Below, in pieces: positions 24,045-35,905 of a stretch of 64,000 nt of DNA. Positions within the stretch are counted from its first letter, which is position 1; each line of letters opens with the position of its first letter. Below the pieces are notes generated by a model, which worked only from the letters and a program-made list of their open reading frames with translations, made no database searches and had not been told where the DNA came from. This DNA comes from Psilocybe azurescens (taxonomy: Eukaryota > Basidiomycota > Agaricomycetes > Agaricales > Agrocybaceae). A program made the position numbers and the translations under genes. The stretch covers positions 1 through 64,000 of the forward strand of contig JAJIRX010000767.1 in NCBI GenBank assembly GCA_023853785.1. Direction: 5' to 3'.

Positions 24045-24139
24045 TGACAACAGAGGGATTCGAACCCTCGCCCTTTCGGACCAGATTACTATACTCGTAA
24101 GCCTGATTCTGGCGCCTTAGACCACTCGGCCATATTGCC
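24045..24139 (-). tRNA. tRNA-Leu(CAG) with a 15 nt intron
   Basis: Class II tRNA on the minus strand. Acceptor stem GGCAATA pairs with TGTTGTC (one G-U), discriminator A. The D arm GGCCGAGTGGTCTAAGGC is of the Leu type. The anticodon stem CCAGA/TCTGG encloses a loop with T33 and anticodon CAG (24103-24105). The intron is 24087-24101, one base after the anticodon. A long variable arm follows (TCCGAAAGGGC). The T arm is GAGGG TTCGAAT CCCTC. The anticodon decodes CUG, and the A discriminator supports Leu rather than Ser. Confidence 0.93.
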
Positions 24140-25385
24140 ATATGCGTATGTTTTACCAATATTTATCCAACAATATTTTGACTAAATAAGTAGAAAATAC
24201 GGAAGCGCGTGCAATTCGCTCCAGAGCGCGACCAGCGAACGCGTTTGCTCATCCCCAAGAAATCACAATCGCCATCGGACCTAACAATCTTACGACGGTG
24301 CCAGGTGCAAACACGATTCGAACCGACAACTAAAAACTACTGGAGTTCTTGTTCGGCTGTGTCTGTGCACTGCTAAATGATTCTAGGGTGACGTTCGGTC
24401 CTTGAAGAGTCTGACGCTCAAATAGACCCAGGCGTCCACTAGCGCTAACGGCTCTATGTTCGTTGCGCATTGACCAAGTTTGACGTAGTCCATATATGAG
24501 TGTAGATGTCAAAGTATCTGGTCTCGAGTACGATTAGGCATGGGATTCATGAATAACCGGCGAAATAGCTGCAGGCTAAGTATTCAATGACCGTTGTTCT
24601 CTCGGTCTTTCTGACACCCAATTCTTGTCTATGAGTAATTACAATAAGACGGATTTGTGCTAGGATTTAAGCCTAAGCTATGAGAATGCTCTGGGTTCTT
24701 GCGTATTTCGTATTGACCAAGTCGGTATGGCGACTGCGAATACATCGCATTGGAGTAGGGCGGATTTAGGGCGACAGGCCCGAACGTGTCTGGAAGAAAT
24801 TAGGTCTCGCTTTTATATAGTACCCATGGGACAACTTGCATATATATCCGAAGCCATATCGCAGTCGACAGGTTGTGCACGACGCTAGCGTCTCTGAGAA
24901 GTGGTAAGAGCGGCAATATCCTCACCTGGTCGGACTTGACCTTGAACGGCTATGTACGATGTCCAAGTTCAATGACGCATATCCCTCCTGCAGCTATCAT
25001 GATAACTTCTGCACAACCTTCCTCTTCCTTTCTGAAAGAAAGATGACACACTCTAATCTCAAATTCCTCTCAGACTCTGCCCGCTGAGGAACGTCTCTTG
25101 TTGTATCGGCGGTTGCAATATAAGTGATTGCAAAGGTCGATACGTTTAATACTTGCATGCCCATAGGCTTAGAACCTACCCAATGGAGTCCTGGGAATAC
25201 CCGAACTTCCGATGACAATGGGAGTGATAATAGTCAAATGATGCTAATAACGCTGTAACCGGATTGTCATTTGACACATTGATATGTAAACCCATACATA
25301 GAACTTAAGTAAAACTACAATTACAAATCCCTCGCTTCAAAAAAGCGAGAACGCGTCCCAAGCCCCTACTTGACTAAAGTCGTAC
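24140..25385. other. Intergenic region, no gene seen
   Basis: 1.2 kb with only short frames. A tRNA B-box-like string (GGTTCGAATCG, minus strand, near 24311) has no matching A box or cloverleaf. Confidence 0.45.
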
Positions 25386-25393
25386 TATAAATA
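25386..25393 (+). promoter_or_regulatory. TATA box of membrane-protein gene A
   Basis: TATAAATA, 32 bp upstream of the proposed ATG at 25418. Confidence 0.55.
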
Positions 25394-25417
25394 GATCCGA
25401 TAGTACTCGACTTAAGT

Positions 25418-26520
25418 ATGACCACTCAACATCTATTTTTACCTATCTCGACTCAATCGATTGCCTCACCTGGCCGCATTGAGATCCACAGGTCAGTTTT
25501 CAAGAAATATTTGGCTGACATTGGTGTTATACTAATGTAACTTTATACGCATCACTCAGCAGAACTACGAGCCAAAAACTCACAATATTGCTAGAGAAAG
25601 GCTTTAGCGGGATCATGACTGTGGACTCGCTTGGTCTTTATTCTGAGTACTGCTCCCGTATGGGGCATTTGTCTCATTTTGTGCGGCGTCATCATCACCA
25701 TGATGGCACACTGGAGGGATCGGACTGTGATGAATGCTCTGGAGTAGTGGCTGGATGTGCAAGGGGGCAATGGGAAGTTGTCCTAGCGGATATGCAGTCT
25801 GCATGGCAGACAGTGCGTGACGTGTGCTCGCTCTTAGTCCCGTGAGCCGCTCTCTATACGTTATAACTGCGTATAATAATTAACTGCTCCCTCACATTTT
25901 GCAGAGCTACAGTCTCCTTTCTCCAGATCGGAGGCGTGTCAAATAGTGCATTAGCCAGAAGCACAGCAGTATGCTCGTGGATGTTCGCAAGTGTTGGCCT
26001 TGCCATGAGTATTATATATATATTCAATTTCTCGAACATGCGTACTAGAAAGATTAGAAACAAATGGGTGAAGGTATGCCATGCCGAACCGGTTTTAATT
26101 TAATTTTCTACATGGACTATTTTTAACAAACGTTCATTGCCACGTGGCATTTTTTAATTTTAGGCGTCACGGAACCCTACTGGGCTTGGTTCAATTGAAT
26201 TCTGGGTGTACCTTGCGTTGCCTATGTCTTCCCTGCTCTGGTAAGTAATTGTTAATACACATTTGTCAACTCATTCTTGATGCATATGGATGTCGACTAA
26301 TGAATTTGAACCCCGAAGGGCAATCATATTTTTCACCTTGACGATATTCATCGATTTATGGGCGAAGCAGATCGGAGGCGATACAGATGATTCCGCTCAG
26401 AGTGGTGGGAATCGGGGAGCCGGAGGAGAGATCGTAGGTGCCACATGTTTGACTGCTTTGTTGGGGTGCAAAATTGCTCAGATGTACCGAGCAATAAGGA
26501 TCCTTGGACGGGGAGCGTAA
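25418..26520 (+). CDS. Multi-span membrane protein of unknown family (copy A)
   Basis: Five exons read in one consistent frame. Exon 1 (25418-25491) starts MTTQHLFLPIS. Exon 2 (from 25560) contains SLGLYSEYCSRMGHL, an HHHH stretch, a Cys-rich DCDECSG loop and MQSAWQTVRDVCSLLV. Exon 3 reads FLQIGGVSNSALARSTAV and a hydrophobic span up to KIRNKWVK. Exon 4 is ASRNPTGLGSIEFWVYLALP. Exon 5 is a hydrophobic IIFFTLTIFIDLWA followed by IVGATCLTALLGCKIAQMYR and the end ILGRGA, TAA at 26518-26520. The last three intron phases (2, 0, 2) match those of the gene at 46443, which shares SAWQTVRDVC-like, RxKWVK, EFWxxLxLP and the terminal RAxRIL. Three or four membrane spans are likely. No known family was recognised. 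Confidence 0.72.
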
Positions 26521-27011
26521 GAAGATAGCAGTTCAATAGTAAGTTTTAAGTTGATCGCATGTACTTGTACTATAGTTAAATCTCAGACCTAAATTCATGT
26601 ATATAATCCGCCCAGTTTCCAGGACAATTTTTCTTAAGAAGCTTGACGTCTTGCGAGTGCTTTATCAAATGTTTGAGGTCTCGCTCGTCACCCGAATCTG
26701 ATTGTCTGCCATCCGTTTAAACCACAAACTCTCCCCTCCACTAATTTCCTCTAATTTGACTAAAATATACAAATTTTCTCTTTGACTCGAATATCAAGTT
26801 TCTGTTTGAATGGGCTGACAATAGGCGAAAGTTGAATGTTTTCGGTGCTCAAAAGTCGAAACTTTCCCGGGATTGCTTGAGGAATTGAGCGTATCCGACT
26901 CCCAAAGTCGAAAACTCGAGGAGATTGGCGATTGAGCGTGTCCAGTGCCTAAAAGTCGAAGTTTCGAGATCGAACCAGACAATATATCTTGAGGAAGTCT
27001 TTGGGTGAATT
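26521..27011. other. Intergenic with short spaced repeats
   Basis: No gene. It contains the AAAGTCGAA repeats listed separately. Confidence 0.5.
26838..26972. repeat. Short imperfect direct repeats around AAAGTCGAA
   Basis: AAAGTCGAA occurs at 26852, 26904 and 26952, and ATTGAGCGT at 26884 and 26931, with a 47-52 bp period. Each copy is followed by a variant of ACTCGAG or TTTCGAG. The repeats lie 40-170 bp upstream of the decayed copy B and could be a tandem repeat or old promoter elements. Confidence 0.55.
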
Positions 27012-27508
27012 ATGATTGTCGACATGCTCGGTTTGTATGCTCCGTATTCCTCCCGTATGCGTCATTTGCCCCTTTTCGAGCGCCATATTGAACCTGAGGA
27101 TCTGGAATGTGATGAACATGTACGGACAGTGGCTGCATACGGAAAGGACAATGGGAAGTAGTCAGTCTGTGTGGCAGACAGTGAGAGGTGTGTGCGCACT
27201 TTTTATTTTGTAAGTGAGTCATTATACGAGTAATATACAGCTCTGGGTGGTCATTAACTGATTCTTCATAGATATTTTAAGCTTTCATGTCTTGTTTCTA
27301 ATTTTAGGCGACATGCAGCCTTGATAGGGTTGGGTCATCGAGTTCTGGGTGCCAGTGTATCTTGCATTGTCTGTGTCTTTCCTTCTCTAGTGAACAGTTT
27401 TATGTATTCTCTCAGGCGTTAAGCATGTTTTGACTAATTCGTTCCTAGGGAAATAGTATTTTTCACGTTAACGATATTGTTTGATTTAACCTCAATTTCG
27501 GGTATTCG
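27012..27508 (+). pseudogene. Decayed duplicate of membrane-protein gene A (copy B)
   Basis: Starts MIVDMLGLYAPYSSRMRHL, matching MTVDSLGLYSEYCSRMGHL of copy A. It continues with ECDEHVRTVAAYGK, a DNA match to ECSGVVAGCARGQ. About 10 bp that encode LADM in copy A are missing after the TGGGAAGT match, giving an early TAG. The whole third exon of copy A (FLQIGG through KWVK) is absent. Recognisable DNA of exon 4 (GTTGGGTCATCGAGTTCTGG, 27328 on) and of exon 5 (TATTTTTCACGTTAACGATA) follows. The losses are too large to be base-calling errors, so this is a real pseudogene left by a local duplication. Confidence 0.8.
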
Positions 27509-27809
27509 TCATGTCAAATAACTGGACTTGTGAAATCAATCATTAATTTCAGGTTACTTGTTTGTAACTGTGTTACAAGAAGTAACCTTGCAGCTTTGTA
27601 ATTGTAACTTCAAGTTTACGAATCTTATCTTATCTCAAAGGCACAGCCATCTTCCCGGTCCAGCGTGGCAATCCACGTCGGACCAGGCCGAGCTCGATTT
27701 GAAATCCATTCTCAAACTCTACCTCAACATCCATCTCTCTATTGTACTTACTACACACATACAACACGGCTGGTCCTTCCTACATCTTCTTTCTCTTCCT
27801 CGCCTCAAA
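27509..27809. other. Promoter region of the PDI gene
   Basis: 300 bp between the copy B remnant and the PDI start. It is pyrimidine-rich towards the end (TTCTTTCTCTTCCTCGCC). No clear TATA box. Confidence 0.4.
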
Positions 27810-30234
27810 ATGCTTCTCCCAAGTGGACTGCAACTACTAATATCTACGCTCACTTTCGCATCCGCTTCTGCGATCCCCACCTCCTCGTCAATAACCGCCC
27901 GCTCGCCCTCACACCACCCATACTCCTCATCCCAACCCTTGGGCATTGAGTTCACCCCGAACACGTTCTCCCAGACGATCAGGGAGGGCCTATGGTTCGT
28001 CGAGCACTATTCACCGTATTGCGGGCATTGCAAGCATTTCAAGCCGACGTGGCAGCAGCTTGTGTTGGATACGAGGGATAAAGGTGACGAGGGCCTGGGA
28101 GGGGGAGGTTCCAGAGGTCGGCATGGGTGTTGTGGATTGTATTGTGCACGGTGGTGAGTGTCATTCGGTTTGATTTATCTAGGCCTTGCTTTAAATCATC
28201 TACGACAATGTTGTTATGATAAATACCTACTGATTGATGTACAGATTTATGCGACGAAAATGGAGTCAAAGGATACCCTACGTTGATTATGTTCAAGGAT
28301 GGAAAAATCGTAGACGAGTTCAAAAAGCGAGGGAGTTGGACGACCTCAAGGCGTTCATGAAGAAACATGTCAAAGCTGCCGCCCCCTCCACCACCCCCAC
28401 CCCCACCTCCTCCGCCGCCGCCCGCTGCTGCCGCCACCCCCGGCCTCACTCTGAACCCAAACATCAATCCCGCGGGCGAAGTTCTCCCGCTCACTCCTGC
28501 ACTCTTCACCTCCACCCTCGCCTCCGGCCCGACATTCGTCAAGTTCTTCGCACCGTGGTGCGGGCACTGCAAGAAGCTCGCGCCGACGTGGAAGCAGCTC
28601 GCACGACATATGAAGGGTCGGATCACGGTTACGGAGGTAAACTGCGATGACCATAGCGCGTTGTGTAAGAAGGAGGGGATCCAGGGCTATCCGACGTTGA
28701 TGTGGTATGCAGGAGGTGCTGAGGGCGGGGAGGGGAAAGGGTTTGAATATAATAGTGGGAGGAAGCTGGACCAATTGAAGGCCTTTGCGGAGAAGGCTAG
28801 TTCTGCGTGAGTGGTTTGTCCTGTCTCGTCTTTTGGACGCGTTTGGTTTGTGTCGAGTTGAAATAGGTCGGGGTTTGGTTTGGTTTGGAGTGCTTTCGAG
28901 CTCGGCGAGTTTGCGTAGAGTGACGCTGATGGACATTTATGCTATTTTTAGAGGTGTCCAAGCTCTCGCTGCACCGGCGGATCTGGACAAACATATCGCG
29001 GAAGAAGACGTGCTCTACTTGTTGTTGCATTCTCCTTCTGATACTGAGATCCTTGTACGCCCTCTTCTGTCTTATCAAAAATTAAACTAAAGCGCAACGC
29101 AGAGCATCATCCGAGAAGCATCCTCGCCGCTCTTCGGGTCTCCCCAGATATTCGCGTCGTCCGACCCAGCTTTACACACGCGCTACTCTATCCCAGCCGC
29201 ATCCCCATGGGCGCTCGTCGCGCTTAAAGATCACGACGCCAAAACGCCCTCATCGGTCCACTACGGGTTCCTCCCCTCCCTCCCTCTACTCCTCCTCTTC
29301 AGATGCAGCCAAGAAGCTCTCCAAATGGCTCCTCACGCACCGCCTGCCCACCACGCTCGAACTCACGCGGGACACCTTCCAGTCCGTGATGAACGCCCCG
29401 CAGACCCCGCTCGTCGTCCTGTGCTTCTCCCCGGAGAGTACGAGGGAGGCGGTGATGCGGAGGTTAAGGGATGTCGGCGTGAAGTGGAGACAGCGGACCG
29501 AGGGTAACGGGGTCGTGCATGGACGGGAGGTGGTGTTTACGTGGATGGATGAAGGGAAATGGGCGGATTGGATGAAGAGCATGTATGGGCTTGCGAAGCG
29601 GCCCGAGGGGAAAGCAGAGGAAGAAGGGTTGGATGGGGTGCGGGTTGTTATTGCTGACCATAGTGTATGTGTTTTCTTTCTCTCTATATTTTTTTGAGGT
29701 AGGGATTAAAACTGACGTTTACTTTCGACAGAAATTGATTTATTATGATACGGATCGTGCGGGTAACGCTGTGCGCTTCACATCGTCCGCGAGCATGTTC
29801 GCCGCCGTCGACGATGCTGCCAGCGGGAAGTCGACGTTCAAGAACTCGGAGGGGACCGTCGAGCGTATGGCTAGGGTATGTCAATTGGTTTCGTTTTTGA
29901 ATCCCTTTCTCCTTCCTCCCCTCGTTCCCTCGTTCTCCTCCTATTCATTCCCTTCTCTCTCTCGCCCCTCCCTCCCCCTTTCCTCCCCTGATATAAATCT
30001 ATAATATAAAAATCACGGATACACTAACTCCCTTCCCTTCCTTAACAGTACCTCAACAACAAAATCCAGTCCCTCGAATCCTTCGTCATCGATAAGCCTT
30101 TCCGCTCCTTCTTCATCCTGATCGCATTTTTCGGCCTCGCGTTCTTGGTGCTTACGAGGGTGGTGAATTCGGATGTTCGGGGCGCGGAGAGTGAGTGGAA
30201 GGAGATGAAGGGGCGGAGTGGGAGGTTGGATTGA
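27810..30234 (+). CDS. Membrane-anchored protein disulfide isomerase (thioredoxin-fold)
   Basis: Oxidoreductase that forms or reshuffles disulfides in secretory proteins in the ER. It has an N-terminal signal peptide (LLPSGLQLLISTLTFASASA), then thioredoxin domain 1 with active site YCGHC, then DLCDENGVKGYPTLIMF. A Pro-rich linker of about 20 residues follows, then domain 2 with FFAPWCGHCKKL and GIQGYPTLMW. The non-catalytic part reads VQALAAPADLDKHIAEEDV, KKLSKWLLTHRLPTTLEL and AGNAVRFTSSASMFAA. A C-terminal span (SFFILIAFFGLAFLVLTRVV) precedes a short basic tail, stop TGA at 30232-30234. The layout suits a TMX3/Eps1-like anchored PDI. Frame breaks lie at G or C runs near 28103, 28332, 28420 and 29285. 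Both CxxC sites are intact. Confidence 0.88.
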
Positions 30235-31298
30235 TTTGGATTGAGGGTTGGATATGATTGAGGATTTGGATATTACTATTAATAAATGGGCAAAGAGGGT
30301 CGATGGAGGTAGGGGAGACAGACGGTGCGCAAATATGCCAGTGTGTGGATGTTCACAGGCGGTATAAGATACGACAATAATTAGTGCGACCTTTTAATTC
30401 ATATCCGAGTATACTTATCGTGAGTAGGTTCTCGAAGCACCGTGAAGTGTTATTGGAAGTACCCGCCAGCGGGTACAACTTCTCGTGAGGACGTCGTCAC
30501 GTGTACCCCTGATCCCATCCTTTTTCCTTACACCACGTTTGAAGTCGCACAGCGAGGACTGCACAACCCTTTCCCATAAGCTCGCTCTTTACCCAATTTC
30601 TATCCTAGCATCACTTAAAATCCCACCCACCGATCACCGAAAGTATTCTATTCTCAACGCATAATATATATAACTCAAATACATTTAAGGTAGAGTAGAA
30701 CCATTGGAAGTGCAAAAGGGGGTCATCCTTCAGCACTTCCATCAGTTTTCTACGCCCTGGAGACGAGGCGGCACCTCCGCCGCTGACCTGTTCACACCCC
30801 CAATGTCTACCATACATTTCTTATATTATCCACTACTAGGCGCGACGCACCTCCCTCGAGATAAATATTCGAGTGGTTTTCAATCTCCATCTCCATCTTG
30901 TGCTACGTGCATCTCGACTACCAAACAGTGCCGCGGTTGGAATTACTACGTCGGTTAGGCAGTGCTCGGTGCGCATGGTTCTGCACGCTTACTGTAAATC
31001 CTTCTGCGATTAAGTACTAAATTACATAAACATGACCGGTTGACCATTAATATCCGTCCACTTGCGAAGGAGGGGCATACATAGGCTCATTTTTCCAGGC
31101 AAGTAGACGGCTATAAGTAGTACTTAAAATCGCCCTTGACCATCCCAGACCATCTCCAACGACATGGCAAGCAGTTATGTACAACCAAGTCTGTCACAGA
31201 AATGACACAAGTAGATAGGCCGACAAACTGATATCCGAAAGGTTTGTATAGAGAATTTCTCCTACTATACCACCCAACCTCACAGCTTGCATCCCGAC
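30235..31298. other. Intergenic region, no gene seen
   Basis: About 1 kb. Short frames at 30611-30958 lie on both strands and show no family features. Confidence 0.45.
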
Positions 31299-32062
31299 AT
31301 GTCTATCATCTTCTACAACATACCTTCTATCTCATAGAGATACTCGGTCTCTCCGAACACCTGGAGGACACGTTACGCACACTCGAGCCTACGCCTACTT
31401 TATAGCGGCCTTGCATCATGATTCTCTAATGAATGTTCACCGTTCCTCATACTTATTTTCTTTTATGTTGATACTGCCTCAACCTCAAAGTGCTACCATA
31501 CACCCCCGCCGAATGGGTGGAAATGTCCGACATCAAGGCCCTCTACGAGAAACTGGGTGTCATTCCCTCCAAGAAACCGGATAGGAACCCGCACTACACG
31601 CACCCCATGATCTACGACCCCTCGACCGACAAATACTGCCCGGACACGCTCGCAATCGCGGTGTACCTCAAAGCCCAGTATCCCGACTCTGACCCGAAAT
31701 CGCCTGCTAGAGGCAGGATATTCCCCAGCGCCTTAGCGAGCGTCATAAAGAGCTTCTCAGCCGCAACCATGCCCCACTTCCAACATGCGGAAAACCTCAC
31801 ATGGAGCATCTTCAACAAGCTGAGCCGACCCAGCTCGGCGTATTACCCGTCCAGTGAGCGGGGGCCCATAGCCGATGGGTCATGTCCCCTCGTGGGCTGA
31901 TATTGCTGGGATGTTGGTCGTTCTTAGAGTCTCTTGGGAGAAGAAAATCAGCTATGGAAGGAGTTGATTTCGTGGAATGATGGGGGGTGGGAAAGGCTTA
32001 TGAAAAGTATGAGTAGGCGATGGTACTATAGAGTGACTAGCCTATGCCAGTTTCGAAGGTGA
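31299..32062 (+). pseudogene. Glutathione S-transferase-like gene, broken
   Basis: Fragments follow the plan of the basidiomycete Ure2p-like/GST family. The start is MSIIFYNIPSIS, with an in-frame TAG where relatives continue, then SPNTWRTRYA. Next come EWVEMSDIKALYEKLGV, KKPDRNPHYTHPMIYDPSTD and CPDTLAIAVYLKAQYPD (the N-terminal thioredoxin-like domain with its glutathione-site PxI/DS region changed to PMI/DT). A short, shifted C-terminal helical part ends WADIAGMLVVLRVSW and ENQLWKELISWNDGGWERL. Several stops and shifts are not at homopolymers, and the middle of the C-terminal domain is degraded. Probably a non-functional GST remnant. It lies directly upstream of the P450 array. Confidence 0.72.
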
Positions 32063-32697
32063 TAGTAAGAAAGACTTCGGTGTCTACGCTGCTTTTATAG
32101 CCGCCATGACGGTCTGAAAGACCATCCAGATATACCGGACGGGTAAGATACTTGGGCGAAGAGAATAGGCTATACATGTATGGCTTCAAGTTTGAGAAAC
32201 TGACGTCCTCGTAGTGGATGGAACAGCCATAAAGCTTCTACTTGTTGGTCGTTTGCCCCAATTCCGAATTGGTTGTTTGTAGCTTAGTATGTTGATCATT
32301 CTGTACCTGAACCGATGAATCCGTGACGGCCGAAGCTCACCAGTTCACCCCGTTACTCTCGCCGATTTCTTCCGACATCGTCAAAGTAAGTTGAATTCGA
32401 GATATGTAGATCCTGTTATATCGAGGTAGTCTCCCAGACTTAGCTTGTACTAAGTGAATTCTTGTACCAAATGAGTTCAAATAGCCGAAAGACCATCAAA
32501 ATGCCTCTGAAGTGATTCTCTTGGACATTATCTAGGCAATATTTGAAGGATCAGCTAGCGTAGTCATTCATATCTATCCACAAAGATCCAACTCTAGCTT
32601 GACAGCTCCATTCTTTGCAAGTAAGGTTGCCAACATCTTTACGGCAGCCAAATGACAACACCCCTCGACTCGTGCTTCAAGATCAACTGAACGGCTC
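32063..32697. other. Intergenic region upstream of the P450 array
   Basis: No coding potential recognised. It ends at the TATA box of the first array gene. Confidence 0.45.
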
Positions 32698-32705
32698 TAT
32701 ATAAA
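32698..32705 (+). promoter_or_regulatory. TATA box of the first array P450
   Basis: TATATAAA, 72 bp before the ATG at 32777. Confidence 0.65.
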
Positions 32706-32776
32706 GGCCAGCGGTTGATCGTGCCAACCTGTTAGCATTCTCCGTGTTCAGTCTCGTCGTCGCCATACCATCGAGA

Positions 32777-35521
32777 ATGAATTCACCTCCAGGACTGACG
32801 TACTTCGTAAACCTGCTCCCCTACTTCGCTGTCCCATCAACCATAGTCTACTCCTCCCTCAGAGTACTTCAGGAATATCAGCCGCACAAATTTCGCATTC
32901 CGACGTGGATTGCCATTGTCTCCGCGATATCTGCACGCCCTGCTTACTTATTTCTGCAATGGTACTACTAGGCAATGGACAAATAAAAGGGCTGCAGCAG
33001 TCAATGGTGCCGTTTTGGCTCCGCACATCAAGGAATCGTCCCTCACTGTCATTCGCATGTTAGTAGAGAGCAACCGTACCGATTATCCAGGTGTGTCACT
33101 TTCGTACACTGGTCTTTCGACGTAACTTATTAAATATCAAGGCGGGGCTTTGTACCAATGGTCGAAGATATACGGAAATACTTTCCAGTTTAGTCTTTTG
33201 ACGAGCAGCACGGTACGTCATGGGCGCTTCTACTATCACTTCCACGCGGCTTATCAGGACGCTAGGTGGTTACAATGGATCCAGAGCATATCAAGGTACT
33301 GCAGCACATTCATCCTCTATACTTAGTATTTTGAAGTTGATGGACGTTTTCAGGCAATTCTAGCCACCCAATCTGCTAATTTTGACAAAGGTGAGATATC
33401 TGTCGTCTGAATAACTTTCAAACGTGGAGGCTAACCCTCGTGTGATCCATTAGGCGCGACATTTATCTCGCAAATGAGTTCTTTATTAGGAGTGGGAGTT
33501 TTCAACGCTGATGGTAAGTTGAATGCTTCAGACCGAAACTCATCATATGAGCAGTTGCTCATCCGGCTTGTCAATAGGCGAAATGTGGAAGTGAGTCCTA
33601 CCTACAGCACCCACTATAGCACGCAATAACTCTAGGGGACGTCGATACGCAGGTTTCACCGTGCAATGACCCGTCCGTTCTTCACTCGAGAGAGAATAAG
33701 TGACTTTGATATTTATGATCGAAACTGCGACATATCAATCAAAATAGCGAAGGATAGGCTCAGAGAAGGGTATTCCATTAATTTCCAGGTACGTCTCTGA
33801 GATTTGCAAGTCATTCCGATTCTAATATACTTAGGATTTGGTCTCTCGCTTCACCCTCGACTCGGCCGCTGAGTTTCTATTCGGATATCACGTCGGTTCG
33901 CTCTCCGCCAATATACCGTATCCTCCCTCTGCAAGGAGGAAGGTCGACGAAGTATACCACAAGCACCCATCGACTGTTTTCACAACAGCTTTCTCAAAGG
34001 CTCAGGTAATTTCGGTGGACAGAATTGGTCTGGGCAATGACTGGCCTCTCACCGAGCTCTGGGGAGACAAGATTAAGCCGTTGAGAAAGGTCATTGACGA
34101 AGTTATGGAGCCTCTGTTGACAGATGCATTGGAGAAGAGGCAAAAAGACCTGAAGCTAGCGGACAAGGGCATTCAAGCTGATTCGGAGGATATCACTCTG
34201 CTCACTCATCTGGTTAAGCATACTCAAGGTCAGTGAGATGCCGTGGTCGCTCTATGAGAGTAAGCTCGACTGATGGTCTGTTCTCACTTCAGATCCCAAG
34301 ATCATTAAAGACGAGGTGAGATGATTGAAAATTTTTCTTCGATGCAGTAGTACTAACAACTTCGTCCAGTTAGTCAACCTGTTGGTTGCGGGGCGCGATA
34401 CTGTAAGTCACGTAAGCAGTACTAGGGCATCTATTTTTCACTCTAAATTGGATTCCAAAGACCATGTCTCTCTTAACATCATCAGTATACATGCTCTCAC
34501 AACATCCAGACATTGAGAGGCGTCTTCGACAGGAGATATTTGACAAGGTTGGGCGCTGTGGAAGACCTACATACGAGCAAATGAGAGACATGAAATTCAT
34601 AAGGGCATTCCTCAACGGTGAGTTAGCAGTTTTGCACCAATCTAGCATGTGCTTAAGCCTGTAATTCTCTCTCAAAGAGGTTCTCAGACTTTATCCCCGG
34701 TGTACGTATCCACTGTTATTGTCGTGTCATTGACGTACTGCTGACCCTTGTGTTGTGGTATAGTCCGGTTGATATGAGGTGAGTAGAGATAACTACGCAT
34801 TCTTGATGATGTGCTGAACACCATCTTCAAGGACTTCGAACAAAGCTGTGATTTTGCCTACAAAACGCACAGAACAGCCGCCAATGTATATCCCTGCCAA
34901 CACCATGTACGTCCTGTCGTCCCGATGTGGACACGTAGGTTAACATATTCTCTCAGGTGCATGTATAGCATCATTGATATGCAACGTCGAACCGACCTCT
35001 GGGGGCCCGATGGTACGAGTTTCACGCCTGATACTAGACCATTAGATGCTTAAGTCGATAAGCCCTTATATTCGACCCCGATCGCTTCCTTGATGAGAGG
35101 CTCCATAAGTATTTGACGCCCAATCCGTTCATCTTCAGTCCTTTCAACGCAGGTCCTAGAATCTGTCTGGGCCAGCAGGTGAGAGAACGACTAGTTTTCA
35201 TCTTACCGAGTGCTTCAGATCATTGACTGACAAAATATTGATCTAATAGTTTGCATACCATGAAGCTACTTTCTACCTTATTCGACTTCTTCAGAACTTT
35301 GAAGGTTTTGCACTCAACCAGACAATAAATACCCCGCCGCCTACTAAGTGGGCTGCTGGAGAAGGATTGAGAGCGAAGGAAAAGCTGTACCTTATGTCGC
35401 ATCTGACCATGTTTATCAAGGTCAGATATAGGCTGTTTTCTTGCAAATTTTGACTTACGATAAGCTTTAGGATGGCCTCTGGATAGATATGCAGGAGCTC
35501 GGGGCTCTCGATGATGTGTAG
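32777..35521 (+). CDS. Cytochrome P450, array gene 1 (CYP63/CYP5136-like)
   Basis: About 18 short exons. N-terminal hydrophobic anchor ([19 protein letters not shown], then a second span). Further on: [20 protein letters not shown] (C-helix region, WxxxR), [12 protein letters not shown], the I-helix motif [21 protein letters not shown], the K-helix Exx[23 protein letters not shown], the haem loop [13 protein letters not shown], and the end LGALDDV with TAG at 35519-35521. One frame break lies near 32966-32970, where WYY should run into [10 protein letters not shown] but an extra base gives TAG. It is not at a homopolymer, so it could be a genuine lesion. Otherwise the gene is intact. Likely an ER monooxygenase, substrate unknown. 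Confidence 0.88.
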
Positions 35522-35905
35522 GTTTGTGAACACATGTTGGATAAAAGAAATCAACATGATAATTTTTTAATTGGATTTAATGGCTCTTTCTTCAATATAT
35601 CAGTGGATTCGCTGTAAAGCTGGTTTTACCGGTTCATTAATCAACGACATAAGGATGTGTCAAACATCGACGTTGTCGGAGTTCGAGGCTGCCGAAAACT
35701 AGGCGCCTTACGGACTGACTAATTTGACTTACTAACGAATAGTGCTGCGGTTGACGGCTAAGTATTGGTTTCTCTTAAATCTGTCGGCGTTGGTTCAACC
35801 ACTGAACCACCAGGACGGGGCACCAAACATACCTTTAATTGCCTGCCAGCGTAGCTCTCACACAACTGGGCCTTGTTTGTTCCTGGTGCGAAACTAGCGT
35901 TCAGT
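35522..35905. other. Promoter region of array gene 2
   Basis: No coding sequence. It shares blocks with the promoter of array gene 3: TACTAACG, GCTGCGGT, and TTGTTCCTGGTGCGAAACTAGCG against TTGTTTCCAGTGCAAAGCTGGCG. The duplication unit therefore included upstream sequence. Confidence 0.55.

Noticed and set aside
24300..24330. A second tRNA-like B box (GGTTCGAATCG, minus strand)
   Set aside because: No A box, acceptor stem or anticodon arm can be folded around it.
28039..28936. Long minus-strand frames with poly-Gly
   Set aside because: Antisense to the PDI gene and its Pro-rich linker.
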